DNA of 64,000 nt from JAAYBF01 sp963716445 (GCA_963716445.1 OY970313.1:124001-188000); one strand, 5' to 3'. Positions 52,929 through 62,010 are shown, counted from the first letter of the stretch. Numbers and translations: made by a program. Notes: a model not told the origin generated them from the sequence alone.

Positions 52929-53764
52929 CGCGGCCGCAGCCGGACCTCGTCGTCGATTCCGAGACCCAGCTCGGCGGCGGCGTCGCCGCGGTTGAAGGCG
53001 ATGGCAAGCGTGCGGTAGGCGTCCTCGTAGACGATCGCCTCGCCGGCCTCGACGTCGGCGAAGGTGTTGACGAAGGGGGCGGCGAGCCGGCCGCCGCCGA
53101 GCTTGACCGCCGCGCCGCCCGCGCCGTCGGCGTCGACCTCCAGCTCGACGGTGCCGCCGAGGTGCATGCCGGTGCCCGCGAGCTGCTCGTGGGCGACGTC
53201 GAGCGCGACGTTGCCGTAGGCGTCGATCGTCACCACGTGGGCGACGAGCGTCCCGTCGTCCTCGACCCGCGGCCGCGGCAGCTCGATCCGCTCGAGCGTC
53301 GCAGGGTCGACCGGCTCGCCGGCGTCGGCGAGCTCGGCGCCGGCCGCCAGTCGCGCCGCGACGGGCGCGAACAGGTCACGGCCGTGGAAGGTCGACGAGA
53401 CGGGCTCGAGGCGGTGCGGCGAGCGCGTGACGTCGACGGCCAGGTCGACCCCGCCCGCCTGCTCCCAGGCGAGCGACAGCAGGCCGTTGTCCGGCCCGAC
53501 CAGCAGCTGGCCGTTCTCGCAGCGCAGGGCGAGCGCGCGGCGCTCGGTTCCGACCTGCGGGTCGACGACGGCGACGTGCACGCCGGACGGGAGGTAGGGC
53601 AGCGCGTTGCGCAGCACGACCGCGCCGCGCCGGACGTCGTGGCGCGGGATGCCGTGCGTGACGTCGACGATCCGCGTCTCGGGCGCGATCGACAGCACGA
53701 CGCCGTGGCAGACGCCTACGAACTCGTCGTCGAGGCCGTAATCGGTGAGCAGCGTGACGATCAC
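52925..53764 (-). CDS. SAM hydroxide adenosyltransferase (DUF62 family)
   Basis: A 279-residue member of the fluorinase/chlorinase-like DUF62 family, whose ordinary members split SAM into adenosine and methionine with water. VTLLTDYGLDDEFVG at the start, HGIPRHD, VVDPQVGTERR and FHGRDLFAP supply the expected Asp/Arg/His centre. GTG start overlapping the upstream stop. It follows a SAM-using methyltransferase, which may be the reason for the linkage. Confidence 0.88.
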   Translation of the reverse strand: MIVTLLTDYGLDDEFVGVCHGVVLSIAPETRIVDVTHGIPRHDVRRGAVVLRNALPYLPSGVHVAVVDPQVGTERRALALRCENGQLLVGPDNGLLSLAWEQAGGVDLAVDVTRSPHRLEPVSSTFHGRDLFAPVAARLAAGAELADAGEPVDPATLERIELPRPRVEDDGTLVAHVVTIDAYGNVALDVAHEQLAGTGMHLGGTVELEVDADGAGGAAVKLGGGRLAAPFVNTFADVEAGEAIVYEDAYRTLAIAFNRGDAAAELGLGIDDEVRLRPR

Positions 53765-55416
53765 GTGACGTCTCCGGTCTGCGAAGCGGCTTCGGACTCG
53801 GCGGTTCCCGTCGCCATGGCGCCCTCGCTGGTCGCATCGCGCAGCAGGGCCTCGACCAGGCCGCCGACGTCGTGGCGCTCCGCCTCGACGTGCGCGTCCA
53901 GGCCTAGCTCCCGGACGGCGGCGGTCGTGACCGGCCCGATCGACACGATCCGCGCGCCATCGAGCGCCGCGCGCTCCGAGCCGAGCGAACCCACCAGGTT
54001 GCGCACCGTCGACGCCGAGGTGAACGTGACGTAGTCGACGCCGGCGAGCGCGGTGCGCTGGTCCTCCGACAGCGGCTCGACGACCGTGTCGTAGAGAGCC
54101 ACGTCGTCGACCGTCGCGCCACGCCCGCGCAGCGTGTCGGGAAGCAGGTCGCGCGCCTCGCCGGCGCGCGCGATCAGCACGCGCCTGCCCTCCACCGGGA
54201 CGTCCGCGAGCGCCTCGACCAGCGACTCGGCGACCGAGCGCCGCGGCACGACGTCCGCGCGCACCCCGTGCCGCTCGAGCTCCCGGGCGGTGCCGGGACC
54301 GATCGCCGCGACGGTCGCCCCGGCGAGCGCCCGCGCGTCGAGCCCGCGGCCGGCCAGCGCCTCGAACAGCAGCGTCACGCCGTTGGGGCTCGTGACGCAG
54401 ACGAGCGAGTAGCCGGCGGCGGTCCGGCTCGCGGGCGCCTGGCTGCCGCTCGCCGTGCTCTCGCCGGGCGCGCCGGCGGGGCCGGTCCGGGCCCCGGCGG
54501 CCCCCAGCACGTCGACCGCCGCGACGATCTCGCCCTCCACCGGCCGCGGCACGGTGCGGATCGCCGGCGTCTCGACGACCTCGGCGCCGAGGTCGCGCAG
54601 CCGGGCGGCGAGGCCGCTGGCCTGCGCCCGTGCCCGTGTGACGGCGACGCGCTTGCCGTGCAGCGGGCGGCGCTCGAGCCAGGCGAGCGTCTCGCGCAGC
54701 GCGACGGCCTTTCCGACCACCGTGATCGCCGGCGCTTTCAGCCCGGCCTCGGCGACCCGGTCGGCGATGTCGGCGAGCGTGCCGGTCACGGTCCGCTGGT
54801 CGGGCAGCGTGCCGCGCCGCACGACCGCGGCCGGCTCCGCCGGGTCGCGCCCGGCCGCGATCAGGGCGTCGGCGATCAGCGGCAGGTTCTTCACGCCCAT
54901 GTAGAAGACCAGCGTGCCGGGGAAGGCCGCCAGACCCTCGGCGTCGATCGCGCTCTCGTCCTTCGCCGGATCCTCGTGGCCGGTCACGAAGGCGACCGCC
55001 GAGGCGGCCTCGCGGTGGGTCACCGGGATGCCCGCGTAGGCGGGGACGGCGACGCCCGCGGTGACGCCGGGGACGACCTCGAACGGAACTCCCGCCGCCC
55101 GCAGCGCCTCGGCCTCCTCGCCGCCGCGGCCGAAGACGAACGGGTCCCCGCCCTTCAACCGCACGACCCGCTTGCCCTGCCCGCCCAGCTCGACCAGCAG
55201 CGAGCAGATCTCCTCCTGGCCCATCGCCGAATTGCCCGGCTCCTTGCCGACGTAGCGCAGGTCGCAGTCGCTCCGCGCGCCGTCGAGCGCCCCCGGCGGG
55301 ATCAGCCGGTCGTAGAGGATCGCGTCCGCCGCGGCGACCAGCTCGAGCGACCTTCGCGTCATCAGGCCCGGATCGCCCGGCCCCGCGCCGACCAGATAGA
55401 CGATGCCTGCGGTCAT
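53761..55416 (-). CDS. Fused uroporphyrinogen-III C-methyltransferase / uroporphyrinogen-III synthase
   Basis: A 551-residue fusion. Residues 1-245 are SUMT (CobA): YLVGAGPGDPGLMTRRSLEL, VRLKGGDPFVFGRGGEE and GVTAGVAVPAYAGIPVTHRE. Residues 255-545 are HemD-like (RVAVTRARAQASGLAARLRDLGAEV...VTSPNGV...FTSASTVRNLV). It supplies uroporphyrinogen III for haem and precorrin-2 for sirohaem or cobalamin. The fusion is known in other actinobacteria and clostridia. Confidence 0.92.
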   Translation of the reverse strand: MTAGIVYLVGAGPGDPGLMTRRSLELVAAADAILYDRLIPPGALDGARSDCDLRYVGKEPGNSAMGQEEICSLLVELGGQGKRVVRLKGGDPFVFGRGGEEAEALRAAGVPFEVVPGVTAGVAVPAYAGIPVTHREAASAVAFVTGHEDPAKDESAIDAEGLAAFPGTLVFYMGVKNLPLIADALIAAGRDPAEPAAVVRRGTLPDQRTVTGTLADIADRVAEAGLKAPAITVVGKAVALRETLAWLERRPLHGKRVAVTRARAQASGLAARLRDLGAEVVETPAIRTVPRPVEGEIVAAVDVLGAAGARTGPAGAPGESTASGSQAPASRTAAGYSLVCVTSPNGVTLLFEALAGRGLDARALAGATVAAIGPGTARELERHGVRADVVPRRSVAESLVEALADVPVEGRRVLIARAGEARDLLPDTLRGRGATVDDVALYDTVVEPLSEDQRTALAGVDYVTFTSASTVRNLVGSLGSERAALDGARIVSIGPVTTAAVRELGLDAHVEAERHDVGGLVEALLRDATSEGAMATGTAESEAASQTGDVT

Positions 55417-55455
55417 TGGGTGAGGGGAATATGCCCTACCGCCATCGGCGGCGGC

Positions 55456-56415
55456 TCACGCCTGGGCCTCGGCGGCGGCGAGGATGTCTCGCGCGCCGCT
55501 GGCCAGCAGGCGCGTCGCCGCTTCGGCGCCGACGGCGGCCGGATCGTCACAGTCGCCCTCGATCTCGTCACGGATCCAGGTGGCGCCGTCGGGCGTTCCG
55601 ACGAAGGCGCTGAGCCGGAGCAGGCGGCCGGAGTGCACGCCGTCGCTTGTGCGGGTCGCATGGGCGCCGACCGGCGTGTGGCACGTGGCATCGATGCCCG
55701 TCACTAGAGCCCGCTCCGCCCTCAGGGCGGCGAGGGCGTCGGGGTCGGTGAGGCGCTCGGCGATCTCGCGCGCGGCCAGGTCGTCGGTGCGCGCCTCGAG
55801 CGCGAGGCAGCCCTGGCCGGGGGCGGGAACCAGTGCGCTCTCGGAGAGCGGCGCTCCCTCATTGCCGCGGCCGAGGCGGACGAGTCCGGCGCGGGCGAGC
55901 ACGATCGCGTCGAGCTCGCCCTGCTCGAGGCGGCGTAGCCGCGTGTCGACGTTGCCGCGCAGCTCGCGGATGTCGAGGTCTGGCCGCAGCGCCAGCAGCT
56001 GGGCGCGGCGGCGGAGGCTGGCGGTGCCGACGACCGCGCCGCTCGGCAGCAGCTCGAGCGGTCCGTCTGGCGAGGCCGCGCGGGCGAGCGTGCCGACAGC
56101 GCACAGCGCGTCGCGCGGATCCGCCCGTTCGGGCACGCCGGCGATCTCCAGGCCCTCCGGCAGCTCACTCGGGACGTCCTTGGCGGAGTGGACCGCCAGG
56201 TCGATCTTCCCGTCCAGCAACGCCTGCTCGATCTCCTTGACGAAGCGGGACTTGTCCTCGACCGTCGGCAGGCGTGACGCCGCGGACGCCTCGTCGCCGG
56301 ACGTCCGGATCGTGACCAGCTCGACCTGCTCGCCGAGCGCCTCGATCGCGCGCGCGACGGCGCTGGACTGAGCGACGGCGAGCGCGCTGCCGCGCGTGCC
56401 GAGCCGTAGGGCCAC
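55456..56415 (-). CDS. hemC: Porphobilinogen deaminase
   Basis: A 319-residue enzyme joining four porphobilinogens into hydroxymethylbilane. LRLGTRGSALAVAQ at the start, VHSAKDVPSELP, the ELRGNVDTRLRRLE block and the cofactor cysteine in TGIDATCHTPVGAHA are all present. GTG start four bases after hemA. Confidence 0.95.
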   Translation of the reverse strand: MALRLGTRGSALAVAQSSAVARAIEALGEQVELVTIRTSGDEASAASRLPTVEDKSRFVKEIEQALLDGKIDLAVHSAKDVPSELPEGLEIAGVPERADPRDALCAVGTLARAASPDGPLELLPSGAVVGTASLRRRAQLLALRPDLDIRELRGNVDTRLRRLEQGELDAIVLARAGLVRLGRGNEGAPLSESALVPAPGQGCLALEARTDDLAAREIAERLTDPDALAALRAERALVTGIDATCHTPVGAHATRTSDGVHSGRLLRLSAFVGTPDGATWIRDEIEGDCDDPAAVGAEAATRLLASGARDILAAAEAQA

Positions 56416-56419
56416 GCCG

Positions 56420-57817
56420 CTAGCGGCGCCGGCGGCGACGCGAGTCGAGCTCGGTCACCTCGGCGGCCGGCTCGTCCTCGAGCGCCGGCGCGCCGGCGTC
56501 GAGCGCGAACAGCTCGCGCAGCGCGGCGATGTTGGCGTAGGCGCTCTCGTCCTCGGCGCCGGCCTTCAGGCGCAGGGTCGGCTCGTGCAGCAGCCGCGAG
56601 ACGAGCGAGCGGCTCATCGCCTGCAGGCGCTCGCGGTCGGCCTCGGACAGCGACTCCCAGCGCGGCTCGTTCTCTCGCAGCACCTGCTCGACGATCGCCT
56701 CGGCGCGCTCGCGCAGGGCGGAGATCGTCGGCAGCACGTCGAGGCCGGCGAGCCAGCCGCGGAAGCGCTCGACGTCGCGCTCGACGAGCGACCGCGCGCG
56801 CGCCGCCTCGGCCTCGCGGACCGACATGTTGCGCGCGACCTCTCGCTGGAGGTCGTCCATGTCGTAGAGCGTCACGCCCGCCAGCTCGCGCACCGCGGGG
56901 TCGACGTCGCGCGGGACGGCGATGTCGATGACCACCAGCGGCCGGTCGGCGACCGGGCGGCCGGCGTCGCCCGTCGGGGACCCCGAGCGCCGGCGGCGCT
57001 CCTCGAGGACCAGCTCGAGCTCCTCGCGACCGACGAGCTGGTGCGGCGACGAGGTGCAGCTCACGACGATGTCGGCCTGCGCCAGCTCGTTCGGCAGCTC
57101 GTCGAGCGGCACGGCGGAGCCGGAGTAGCGCTGGGCGAGGCTGAGCGCGCGGTCGTAGTGGCGGTTCGCGACGAAGACGGCGTGCGCCCCGCGGTCGTTG
57201 AGCGCCTGGGCGGTGCGCTCGCCCTGCTCGCCGGCGCCGATCACCAGGACGCGGCGGTCGGAGAGGTCGTGGTCGGCGCCGAGGCTCGTGCGCGCCAGCT
57301 CGGCGGCAACGGTGGCGACGGACACGCGCGAGCGCCCGACCCCGGTCTCGGTGCGCACGTGCTTGCCGGCGGCCAGCGCCTCGCGGAACAGGCGGTTGGA
57401 GATCGGCCCGGTCATCCCCTCGACCAGCGCCAGCTCGTAGGCGCGCTTGACCTGCCCCTGGATCTCCGACTCGCCGACGATCATCGAGTCGAGCCCTGCC
57501 GTGACCGCGAACAGGTGGCTGGCGACGTCGAGGCCGCGCAGCGCGTAGAGCGAGTCGGCGAGCTCGGTCGGCCGTGTCTCCGCCTGGCGCGCCAGCACCG
57601 ACAGCGCGGCGCTCTCGGCGGCCACCGCGTCGGTCGCGACGACGTAGAGCTCGGTGCGGTTGCAGGTCGAGATCGCGACCGCCTCGTGGATTTCCTCGCG
57701 CGCGGTCAGCTCGGCGAGCACCGCGGCGGCCCGCCCCTCGGTGAGCGCCAGCCGCTCACGCAGCTCGAGCGGCGCGGTCTTGTGCGAGACGCCGAGGGCG
57801 AGCAGCTCTCCGCTCAC
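56420..57817 (-). CDS. hemA: Glutamyl-tRNA reductase
   Basis: A 465-residue enzyme that starts C5-pathway haem synthesis. GVSHKTAPLELRE, the catalytic Cys in AISTCNRTELYVV, ESEIQGQVKRAY and the NADP-binding VIGAGEQGERTA are visible, followed by the dimerisation domain. GTG start overlapping ccmD (GTGA). Enzymes of this type often respond to haem. Confidence 0.95.
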   Translation of the reverse strand: MSGELLALGVSHKTAPLELRERLALTEGRAAAVLAELTAREEIHEAVAISTCNRTELYVVATDAVAAESAALSVLARQAETRPTELADSLYALRGLDVASHLFAVTAGLDSMIVGESEIQGQVKRAYELALVEGMTGPISNRLFREALAAGKHVRTETGVGRSRVSVATVAAELARTSLGADHDLSDRRVLVIGAGEQGERTAQALNDRGAHAVFVANRHYDRALSLAQRYSGSAVPLDELPNELAQADIVVSCTSSPHQLVGREELELVLEERRRRSGSPTGDAGRPVADRPLVVIDIAVPRDVDPAVRELAGVTLYDMDDLQREVARNMSVREAEAARARSLVERDVERFRGWLAGLDVLPTISALRERAEAIVEQVLRENEPRWESLSEADRERLQAMSRSLVSRLLHEPTLRLKAGAEDESAYANIAALRELFALDAGAPALEDEPAAEVTELDSRRRRRR

Positions 57818-57993
57818 GCCACCGGCTCCCTCTCTCGCTCCTGCTCCGCCAGCTCGGCGAGCTCGCCCAGCTCGCGGTCGATCCGCGCGATCTTCGCTCC
57901 GATGATCGCGACGTAGACCACGATCAGCGTGAAGAAGACGACGTATGCGCCGGCGACGTACTTGCCGGCCTCGTCGAGCGGCAGCGCCGGCAT
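57814..57993 (-). CDS. ccmD: CcmD-like small membrane protein
   Basis: A 59-residue protein with one helix (about residues 13-35) and a charged Glu/Arg tail. Size and position directly after ccmC match CcmD, which helps release haem-loaded CcmE. It overlaps both neighbours by one to four bases. Below 60 residues and weakly conserved, so assigned mainly by context. Confidence 0.78.
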   Translation of the reverse strand: MPALPLDEAGKYVAGAYVVFFTLIVVYVAIIGAKIARIDRELGELAELAEQEREREPVA

Positions 57994-58679
57994 CAGGCCG
58001 CCGCCTCGAGGCTGCGGCGCAGCCGCTTGAGCTGCATCGAGGCGTTCTTCGCCGTCAGCTCCAACTTCCACAACGTCACGAACAACAGCGTGACAGCCGC
58101 GATGCAGACGAAGAACGTCAAGCGCATGTCGCCGGGCAGCGAGCCCCCGGTCTGTGACAACACGCGCGGGTGGGTGAAGGCCTCGGCCATTCGCACCGCG
58201 GCGAAGTTGATCGGCACGAAGGCGCCGGCGGCGATCGCGAACACCGACGAGTAGCGCGCCTGGCGGTCGGGGTCCTCGATCGAGAAGCGCAGCGGGTAGT
58301 AGACGCAGTAGAGGAGGAAGACGACCAGGAACGACACCAGCACCGGCTCGTCCCAGACCCACCAGTGCCCCCACGACGCCTTCGCCCAGATCGCGCCGGT
58401 GATCAGCACCGCGGTGCCGAAGATGATCGACATGTGGATCGCGACGTAGGAGCGCGCGTCCCAGGAGCGGTCGCCGGTGCGCAGGTACTTGATCGCCATC
58501 ACGCCGCCGGCGACGAACCCGCACAGCGCCACGATCGCCAGCGGCACGTGGACGTAGAAGATCTTCTGGATGAAGCCCTGGTCGGCGTCGTTGGGCGCGT
58601 AGAAGAAGACGAGCGCCAGCCCCGTCGCCAGCAGGACGACGGTGGCGATGGACAGCGGCTTGAGGCCCTTGGAGTACAT
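57993..58679 (-). CDS. ccmC: Haem exporter subunit CcmC
   Basis: A 228-residue protein with six membrane helices. The haem-handling motif WGHWWVWDEPVL corresponds to the WGxxWxWD tryptophan-rich segment, and HVPLAIVALCGF and HMSIIFGTAVL supply flanking histidines. The ATG at 58679 is preferred; a longer frame overlaps ccmB. Confidence 0.92.
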   Translation of the reverse strand: MYSKGLKPLSIATVVLLATGLALVFFYAPNDADQGFIQKIFYVHVPLAIVALCGFVAGGVMAIKYLRTGDRSWDARSYVAIHMSIIFGTAVLITGAIWAKASWGHWWVWDEPVLVSFLVVFLLYCVYYPLRFSIEDPDRQARYSSVFAIAAGAFVPINFAAVRMAEAFTHPRVLSQTGGSLPGDMRLTFFVCIAAVTLLFVTLWKLELTAKNASMQLKRLRRSLEAAA

Positions 58680-58684
58680 CTGCT

Positions 58685-59359
58685 CTAGTCGTCCAGGAGG
58701 AAGTCGAACACGGCGACGGCGATCAGCACGAACACGACATCGTAGAGGCTGAGCAGTCCCAGCCAGCGCCCCAGGTCCTCGGGCGCCTGGTCCCCGCGCA
58801 GCAGCGGCTCGGTCGCCGACGCGCCGGCGATCAGCAGCGGCACGACGAGCGGAAGCAGCAACAGCGGCACGATCAGCTCGTGCGCGCGCGTCTCGGCGGC
58901 TAGCGCGGAGACCAGCGCCCCGATCGCCGCCAGCCCGACGTTGGCCGCCAGCAGCACCGGGATCAGCACCGGCAGCGCCGCGAGGAGGTCGGGTCCGAGC
59001 AGCAGCAGCCCGAACGCCGGCACGGCGACCGCCTCGAGCGCCGTCAGGTAGAGGAACATCGCCGCCGCCTTGGCCAGCCACAGCGCCGTGCGGTCGACCG
59101 GCGCCAGCAGCAGCCCGTCGATTCCGCCCTGCTCGCGCTCGACGGCGAACAGCCGCGACACCCCGATCACCGCGGCCAGCAGCAGCGTCACCCAGAGCAC
59201 CCCCGAAGCCAGCTCGCCATCCAGCGAGTCACGATCGAGCCCGAAGTGAAACAACACGAACACGGTGACCGTGAACAGCGTCATCGCCGGCACCGACTCC
59301 TTCGTCCGCAACTCGATCCGCAAGTCCTTGCGCAGGATCGCCCGCGCCGTTCGGATCAC
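58685..59359 (-). CDS. ccmB: Haem exporter subunit CcmB
   Basis: A 224-residue ABC-type membrane protein with six helices. FAVEREQGGIDGLLLAPVDRTALWLAKA is the CcmB-type cytoplasmic signature. GTG start overlapping the ccmA stop. It partners CcmA in System I cytochrome c maturation. Confidence 0.9.
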   Translation of the reverse strand: MIRTARAILRKDLRIELRTKESVPAMTLFTVTVFVLFHFGLDRDSLDGELASGVLWVTLLLAAVIGVSRLFAVEREQGGIDGLLLAPVDRTALWLAKAAAMFLYLTALEAVAVPAFGLLLLGPDLLAALPVLIPVLLAANVGLAAIGALVSALAAETRAHELIVPLLLLPLVVPLLIAGASATEPLLRGDQAPEDLGRWLGLLSLYDVVFVLIAVAVFDFLLDD

Positions 59360-60111
59360 GAGTACAACCCTCTCGCGGTCGCCGCGTCCACTTCCCTAGC
59401 CGGCCGGCAGAACGCCTGCTTGCCGCCGCGCAGCCCGAGCGCCACGTCGGCCTCGGCCAGCCCGCCCTCGACGTCGTGGGTGACGAGCACCCGCGTCTTG
59501 CCCGAGGCCCGTCCGATCAGTGGCTCCAGCGCCTCGGCCGCCGCCGGATCGAGATTTGCCCTCGGCTCGTCGAGCAGGAGCAGGTCGGGGTCGTGCAACG
59601 TCGCCCGCGCCACCGCCAGCCGCTGCACCATCCCCTTCGACAGATCGCGCACCGGCTCGTCGGCCCGGCGCGTCATCCCGACCGCCTCGAGCCGCTCCTC
59701 CACGCGCGCGAGCCCATTCGGTGCCGCCCCGCCGGGTTGCGGTCCGTTCGACCTGTCCCTCGCGGGCGCCATCAACCCATGCAACTCCGCGTGATAGCGC
59801 AAATTCTCCCGCCCGCTCAGCTCGCGATAGAGCAGCGGATCATGGCCCAGGTACCCGACCCGACCACGCGCCTTCCACGCCTCGCGCGGCAACTCGTGTC
59901 CCAGCACCCGCGCCGTTCCTCCATGCGGCCGTAACAACGTCGCCAGCACACGTAACAAGGTGGTCTTCCCCGCGCCGTTCGAACCGAGAACCGCCAACGT
60001 CGTTCCGACCGGCAATCGCACCGACACCCCTGCCAGCGCCACCCGCTCGCCATAGCGTCGCTCGACGCGCTCGAGCTCCAAGGCGACCGCGTCCGCACTC
60101 GAGTCGATCAC
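59356..60111 (-). CDS. ccmA: Haem exporter ATP-binding subunit CcmA
   Basis: A 251-residue ABC ATPase. Walker A is GSNGAGKTTLL, the signature is LSKGMVQRLAVARA (variant of LSGGQ), Walker B LLLLDEPRANLDP, and the H-loop THDVEGG. GTG start overlapping the HEPN gene stop (GTGA), so it is translationally coupled to a toxin-antitoxin-like pair. Confidence 0.91.
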   Translation of the reverse strand: MIDSSADAVALELERVERRYGERVALAGVSVRLPVGTTLAVLGSNGAGKTTLLRVLATLLRPHGGTARVLGHELPREAWKARGRVGYLGHDPLLYRELSGRENLRYHAELHGLMAPARDRSNGPQPGGAAPNGLARVEERLEAVGMTRRADEPVRDLSKGMVQRLAVARATLHDPDLLLLDEPRANLDPAAAEALEPLIGRASGKTRVLVTHDVEGGLAEADVALGLRGGKQAFCRPAREVDAATARGLYS

Positions 60112-60512
60112 GTCGCGTCGACCGCCTCGGCGGCCGCCGCGACGACGGCGCCGGCGTCGTCCAGCGCTCCCTCCAGCTCCAGCTCGCTCACCTCGTCGCC
60201 GTCGTAGAACACCCGGTGGCGAGTGCGCCGCATGTGATCGATGCGCGCCGAGACCGCGGGGTCCAGGTCGAGGTGCGCCTCTGCCTGCTGGATCGTGACG
60301 ATGTGCCCGCCAGCTCCAGAGCCGACTCGCCGACCGTCGGCGAGCAAGGAGGCGACCATCGCCTTGAGCGCCGCCTGATAGCAGATGCCGTAGGCCGACT
60401 GCGAATCGACGCCGTCGATCCGGGCGCTCTCGAGGTGCGCTCGCGCCTGGGCGATCAGCTGCGTCGCCGCCACCTTGTCGGGCTCGACCTTCTGCACCTT
60501 CGCGCGCGTCAC
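60108..60512 (-). CDS. HEPN-domain protein (toxin-like partner)
   Basis: A 134-residue all-helical protein of the HEPN type. Helices such as VAATQLIAQARAHLESARI and SAYGICYQAALKAMVASLLA, then MRRTRHRVFYDGDEVSE near residues 94-110, resemble the RxxxH-like region of HEPN proteins. Known HEPN/MNT pairs act as toxin-antitoxin modules, with HEPN as a possible RNase. GTG overlaps the MNT stop and its own stop overlaps ccmA. Confidence 0.75.
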   Translation of the reverse strand: MTRAKVQKVEPDKVAATQLIAQARAHLESARIDGVDSQSAYGICYQAALKAMVASLLADGRRVGSGAGGHIVTIQQAEAHLDLDPAVSARIDHMRRTRHRVFYDGDEVSELELEGALDDAGAVVAAAAEAVDAT

Positions 60513-61090
60513 GAGACGTTCCCGATCAGCTCGATCAGTGGCCCTCGGAGCACTGTTCGCAAGAAGCCGGATCCCTCACGGCGGCGCCGGTCGAACTCCT
60601 CGCGCCGGTAGGCGGTCACGTCGATCTCGCGCGCGGTGGCGGCCTCGACCGACCGCACCGCGGCCAGCAGCTCGTCGCGGTCGACGTCTCCCACCACGAG
60701 CAGGTCGACGTCGCTCTCTCCAGAGGCGCTTCCCTCTGCCCACGAGCCGAAGATCACGGCGGTCTCGACTCCGTCGATGGCGGACAGCTGCCGGCTCAGC
60801 AGTGTCTCAACGCCGAGCGTGCGCCGCAGCAGCGTCGTCAACGGCTCATGGAGCGGCGAGTCCGTGGCTGCCCGGTAGCGGTTGGCACGCCCCACGGTCT
60901 CGTGCTCGACGAACCCGGCTCGCTCCAGCCTGGTCAGCTCGCGATGAAGCGACGCGGGCGTTGCGCCGGTTCGCTCGCGCAGCTCGCTCGTGGTGAGCTG
61001 CGGCTCGCCGTCGAGCAGCAGCGCGGCCAGCAGCCGCGCCTGAAGATCCGATCGAAAGATCGGCAGCAGGGGGGGAGCTTGACTTCGCAT
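60509..61090 (-). CDS. Winged-helix MNT nucleotidyltransferase (antitoxin-like)
   Basis: A 193-residue protein. Residues 1-75 are a winged helix (TTSELRERTGATPASLHRELTRLERAGFV), residues 85-185 a minimal nucleotidyltransferase with GSWAEGSASGESDVDLLVVG (GS-x10-DxD). MNT proteins can AMPylate a tyrosine of their HEPN toxin. The start ATG sits inside a 36-bp palindrome, so autorepression through the winged helix is probable. Confidence 0.83.
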   Translation of the reverse strand: MRSQAPPLLPIFRSDLQARLLAALLLDGEPQLTTSELRERTGATPASLHRELTRLERAGFVEHETVGRANRYRAATDSPLHEPLTTLLRRTLGVETLLSRQLSAIDGVETAVIFGSWAEGSASGESDVDLLVVGDVDRDELLAAVRSVEAATAREIDVTAYRREEFDRRRREGSGFLRTVLRGPLIELIGNVS

Positions 61091-61119
61091 AGATGAGAAA
61101 TATATCTCAGTTATGCGAA
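61084..61119. promoter_or_regulatory. 36-bp palindrome over the MNT start codon
   Basis: TTCGCATA (61084-61091) pairs with TATGCGAA (61112-61119), and TGAGA (61094-61098) with TCTCA (61105-61109), around AT-rich AATATA. It overlaps the ATG at 61088-61090 and probably the -10 region; the transcript may be leaderless. Likely operator for the gene string below. Confidence 0.7.
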
Positions 61120-61160
61120 TACTGGGCGCTGTTCGGGCTCCCGGGCGTCAGACCCGCGCC

Positions 61161-61208
61161 ACGAGTGGAACATTGACTGTGCCAGAGGCCGGTCAATGTT
61201 CCACTCGT
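61161..61208. repeat. Perfect copy of the GAGTGGA palindrome family
   Basis: ACGAGTGGAACATTGAC (61161-61177) is exactly complementary to 61192-61208, a 17-bp stem with a 14-base loop. It lies between the MNT gene and the precorrin-2 dehydrogenase gene. Confidence 0.85.
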
Positions 61209-61269
61209 CGTTTCGAGGCGTGGCGTTTCGAGGCTGGGAGGCGTGGCGCGGCGAGGCGTGGCGTGGCGG

Positions 61270-62010
61270 CTACGCCGGCACGGCGGTGCGCTGCGCGGCG
61301 GCGATCAGGTCGCGCACGGCGGCCTCGTCGCCGACGCGCAGGAGCTCGACTGGGTCCGGGTCGCCGTTGACGACCGACTCGAAGAAGGCCTTGCGGTCCT
61401 GGTAGGTGGGCAGGGTGCCCTTGGCCCAGCCGCGGACGTCGTTGAGCATGATCGCGAGCTTCGCGTAGGGCTCGCCGTACTCGTCGGCGATCTGGTTGCG
61501 GATGCGCTTGGCCAGCGCCGGCGAGGCGCCGGCGGTCGAGATCGCGATCGCCAGCGGTCCGGTGCGGACGATCGCCGGCAGGATGAAGTTGCAGAGCGGC
61601 GGCACGTCGACGATGTTGACGAGCATCGCTCGACGCTCGGCGTCCTCGTAGATCCTGATGTTGGTGTCCGTCGAGTCGGTGCAGGCGATCGCCATGAAGG
61701 CGCCCTCGAGGTCCTCCGGACCGGCGTACTCGCGCGGCTCCCAGCCGATCGAGCCCTCGGACGCCAGCGCCTCCAGCTCCGGCCCGACGTCCGGCGAGAT
61801 CACCGTCACGTCGCCGTCGCAGGCGAGCAGGCCCTCGGCCTTCTCGAGCCCTAGCGCGCCGCCGCCGATCACCAGGCAGCGGCGCCCGCGCAGCTTCAAA
61901 CAGGCGATGTAGAAGGGGGTGTCGAGCATGTCCTGAACGCAGGTCTGATCGCAGATCCCGCGCTTGAACTGGCAGACGCACTCCTTGCCGGCGTAGGCGG
62001 CGGCTGGCAT
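61270..62010 (-). CDS. Precorrin-2 dehydrogenase/ferrochelatase-like with cysteine-rich N-terminus
   Basis: A 246-residue Met8p/CysG-N-like protein that oxidises precorrin-2 to sirohydrochlorin. The NAD site is CLVIGGGALGLEKAEGLL and the ISTAGASPALAKRIR block follows. It begins with about 27 extra residues holding C11, C13, C20 and C24 (KECVCQFKRGICDQTC) before the usual start of the family. Those could bind a metal or Fe-S cluster. It complements the cobA/hemD fusion. Confidence 0.85.
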   Translation of the reverse strand: MPAAAYAGKECVCQFKRGICDQTCVQDMLDTPFYIACLKLRGRRCLVIGGGALGLEKAEGLLACDGDVTVISPDVGPELEALASEGSIGWEPREYAGPEDLEGAFMAIACTDSTDTNIRIYEDAERRAMLVNIVDVPPLCNFILPAIVRTGPLAIAISTAGASPALAKRIRNQIADEYGEPYAKLAIMLNDVRGWAKGTLPTYQDRKAFFESVVNGDPDPVELLRVGDEAAVRDLIAAAQRTAVPA

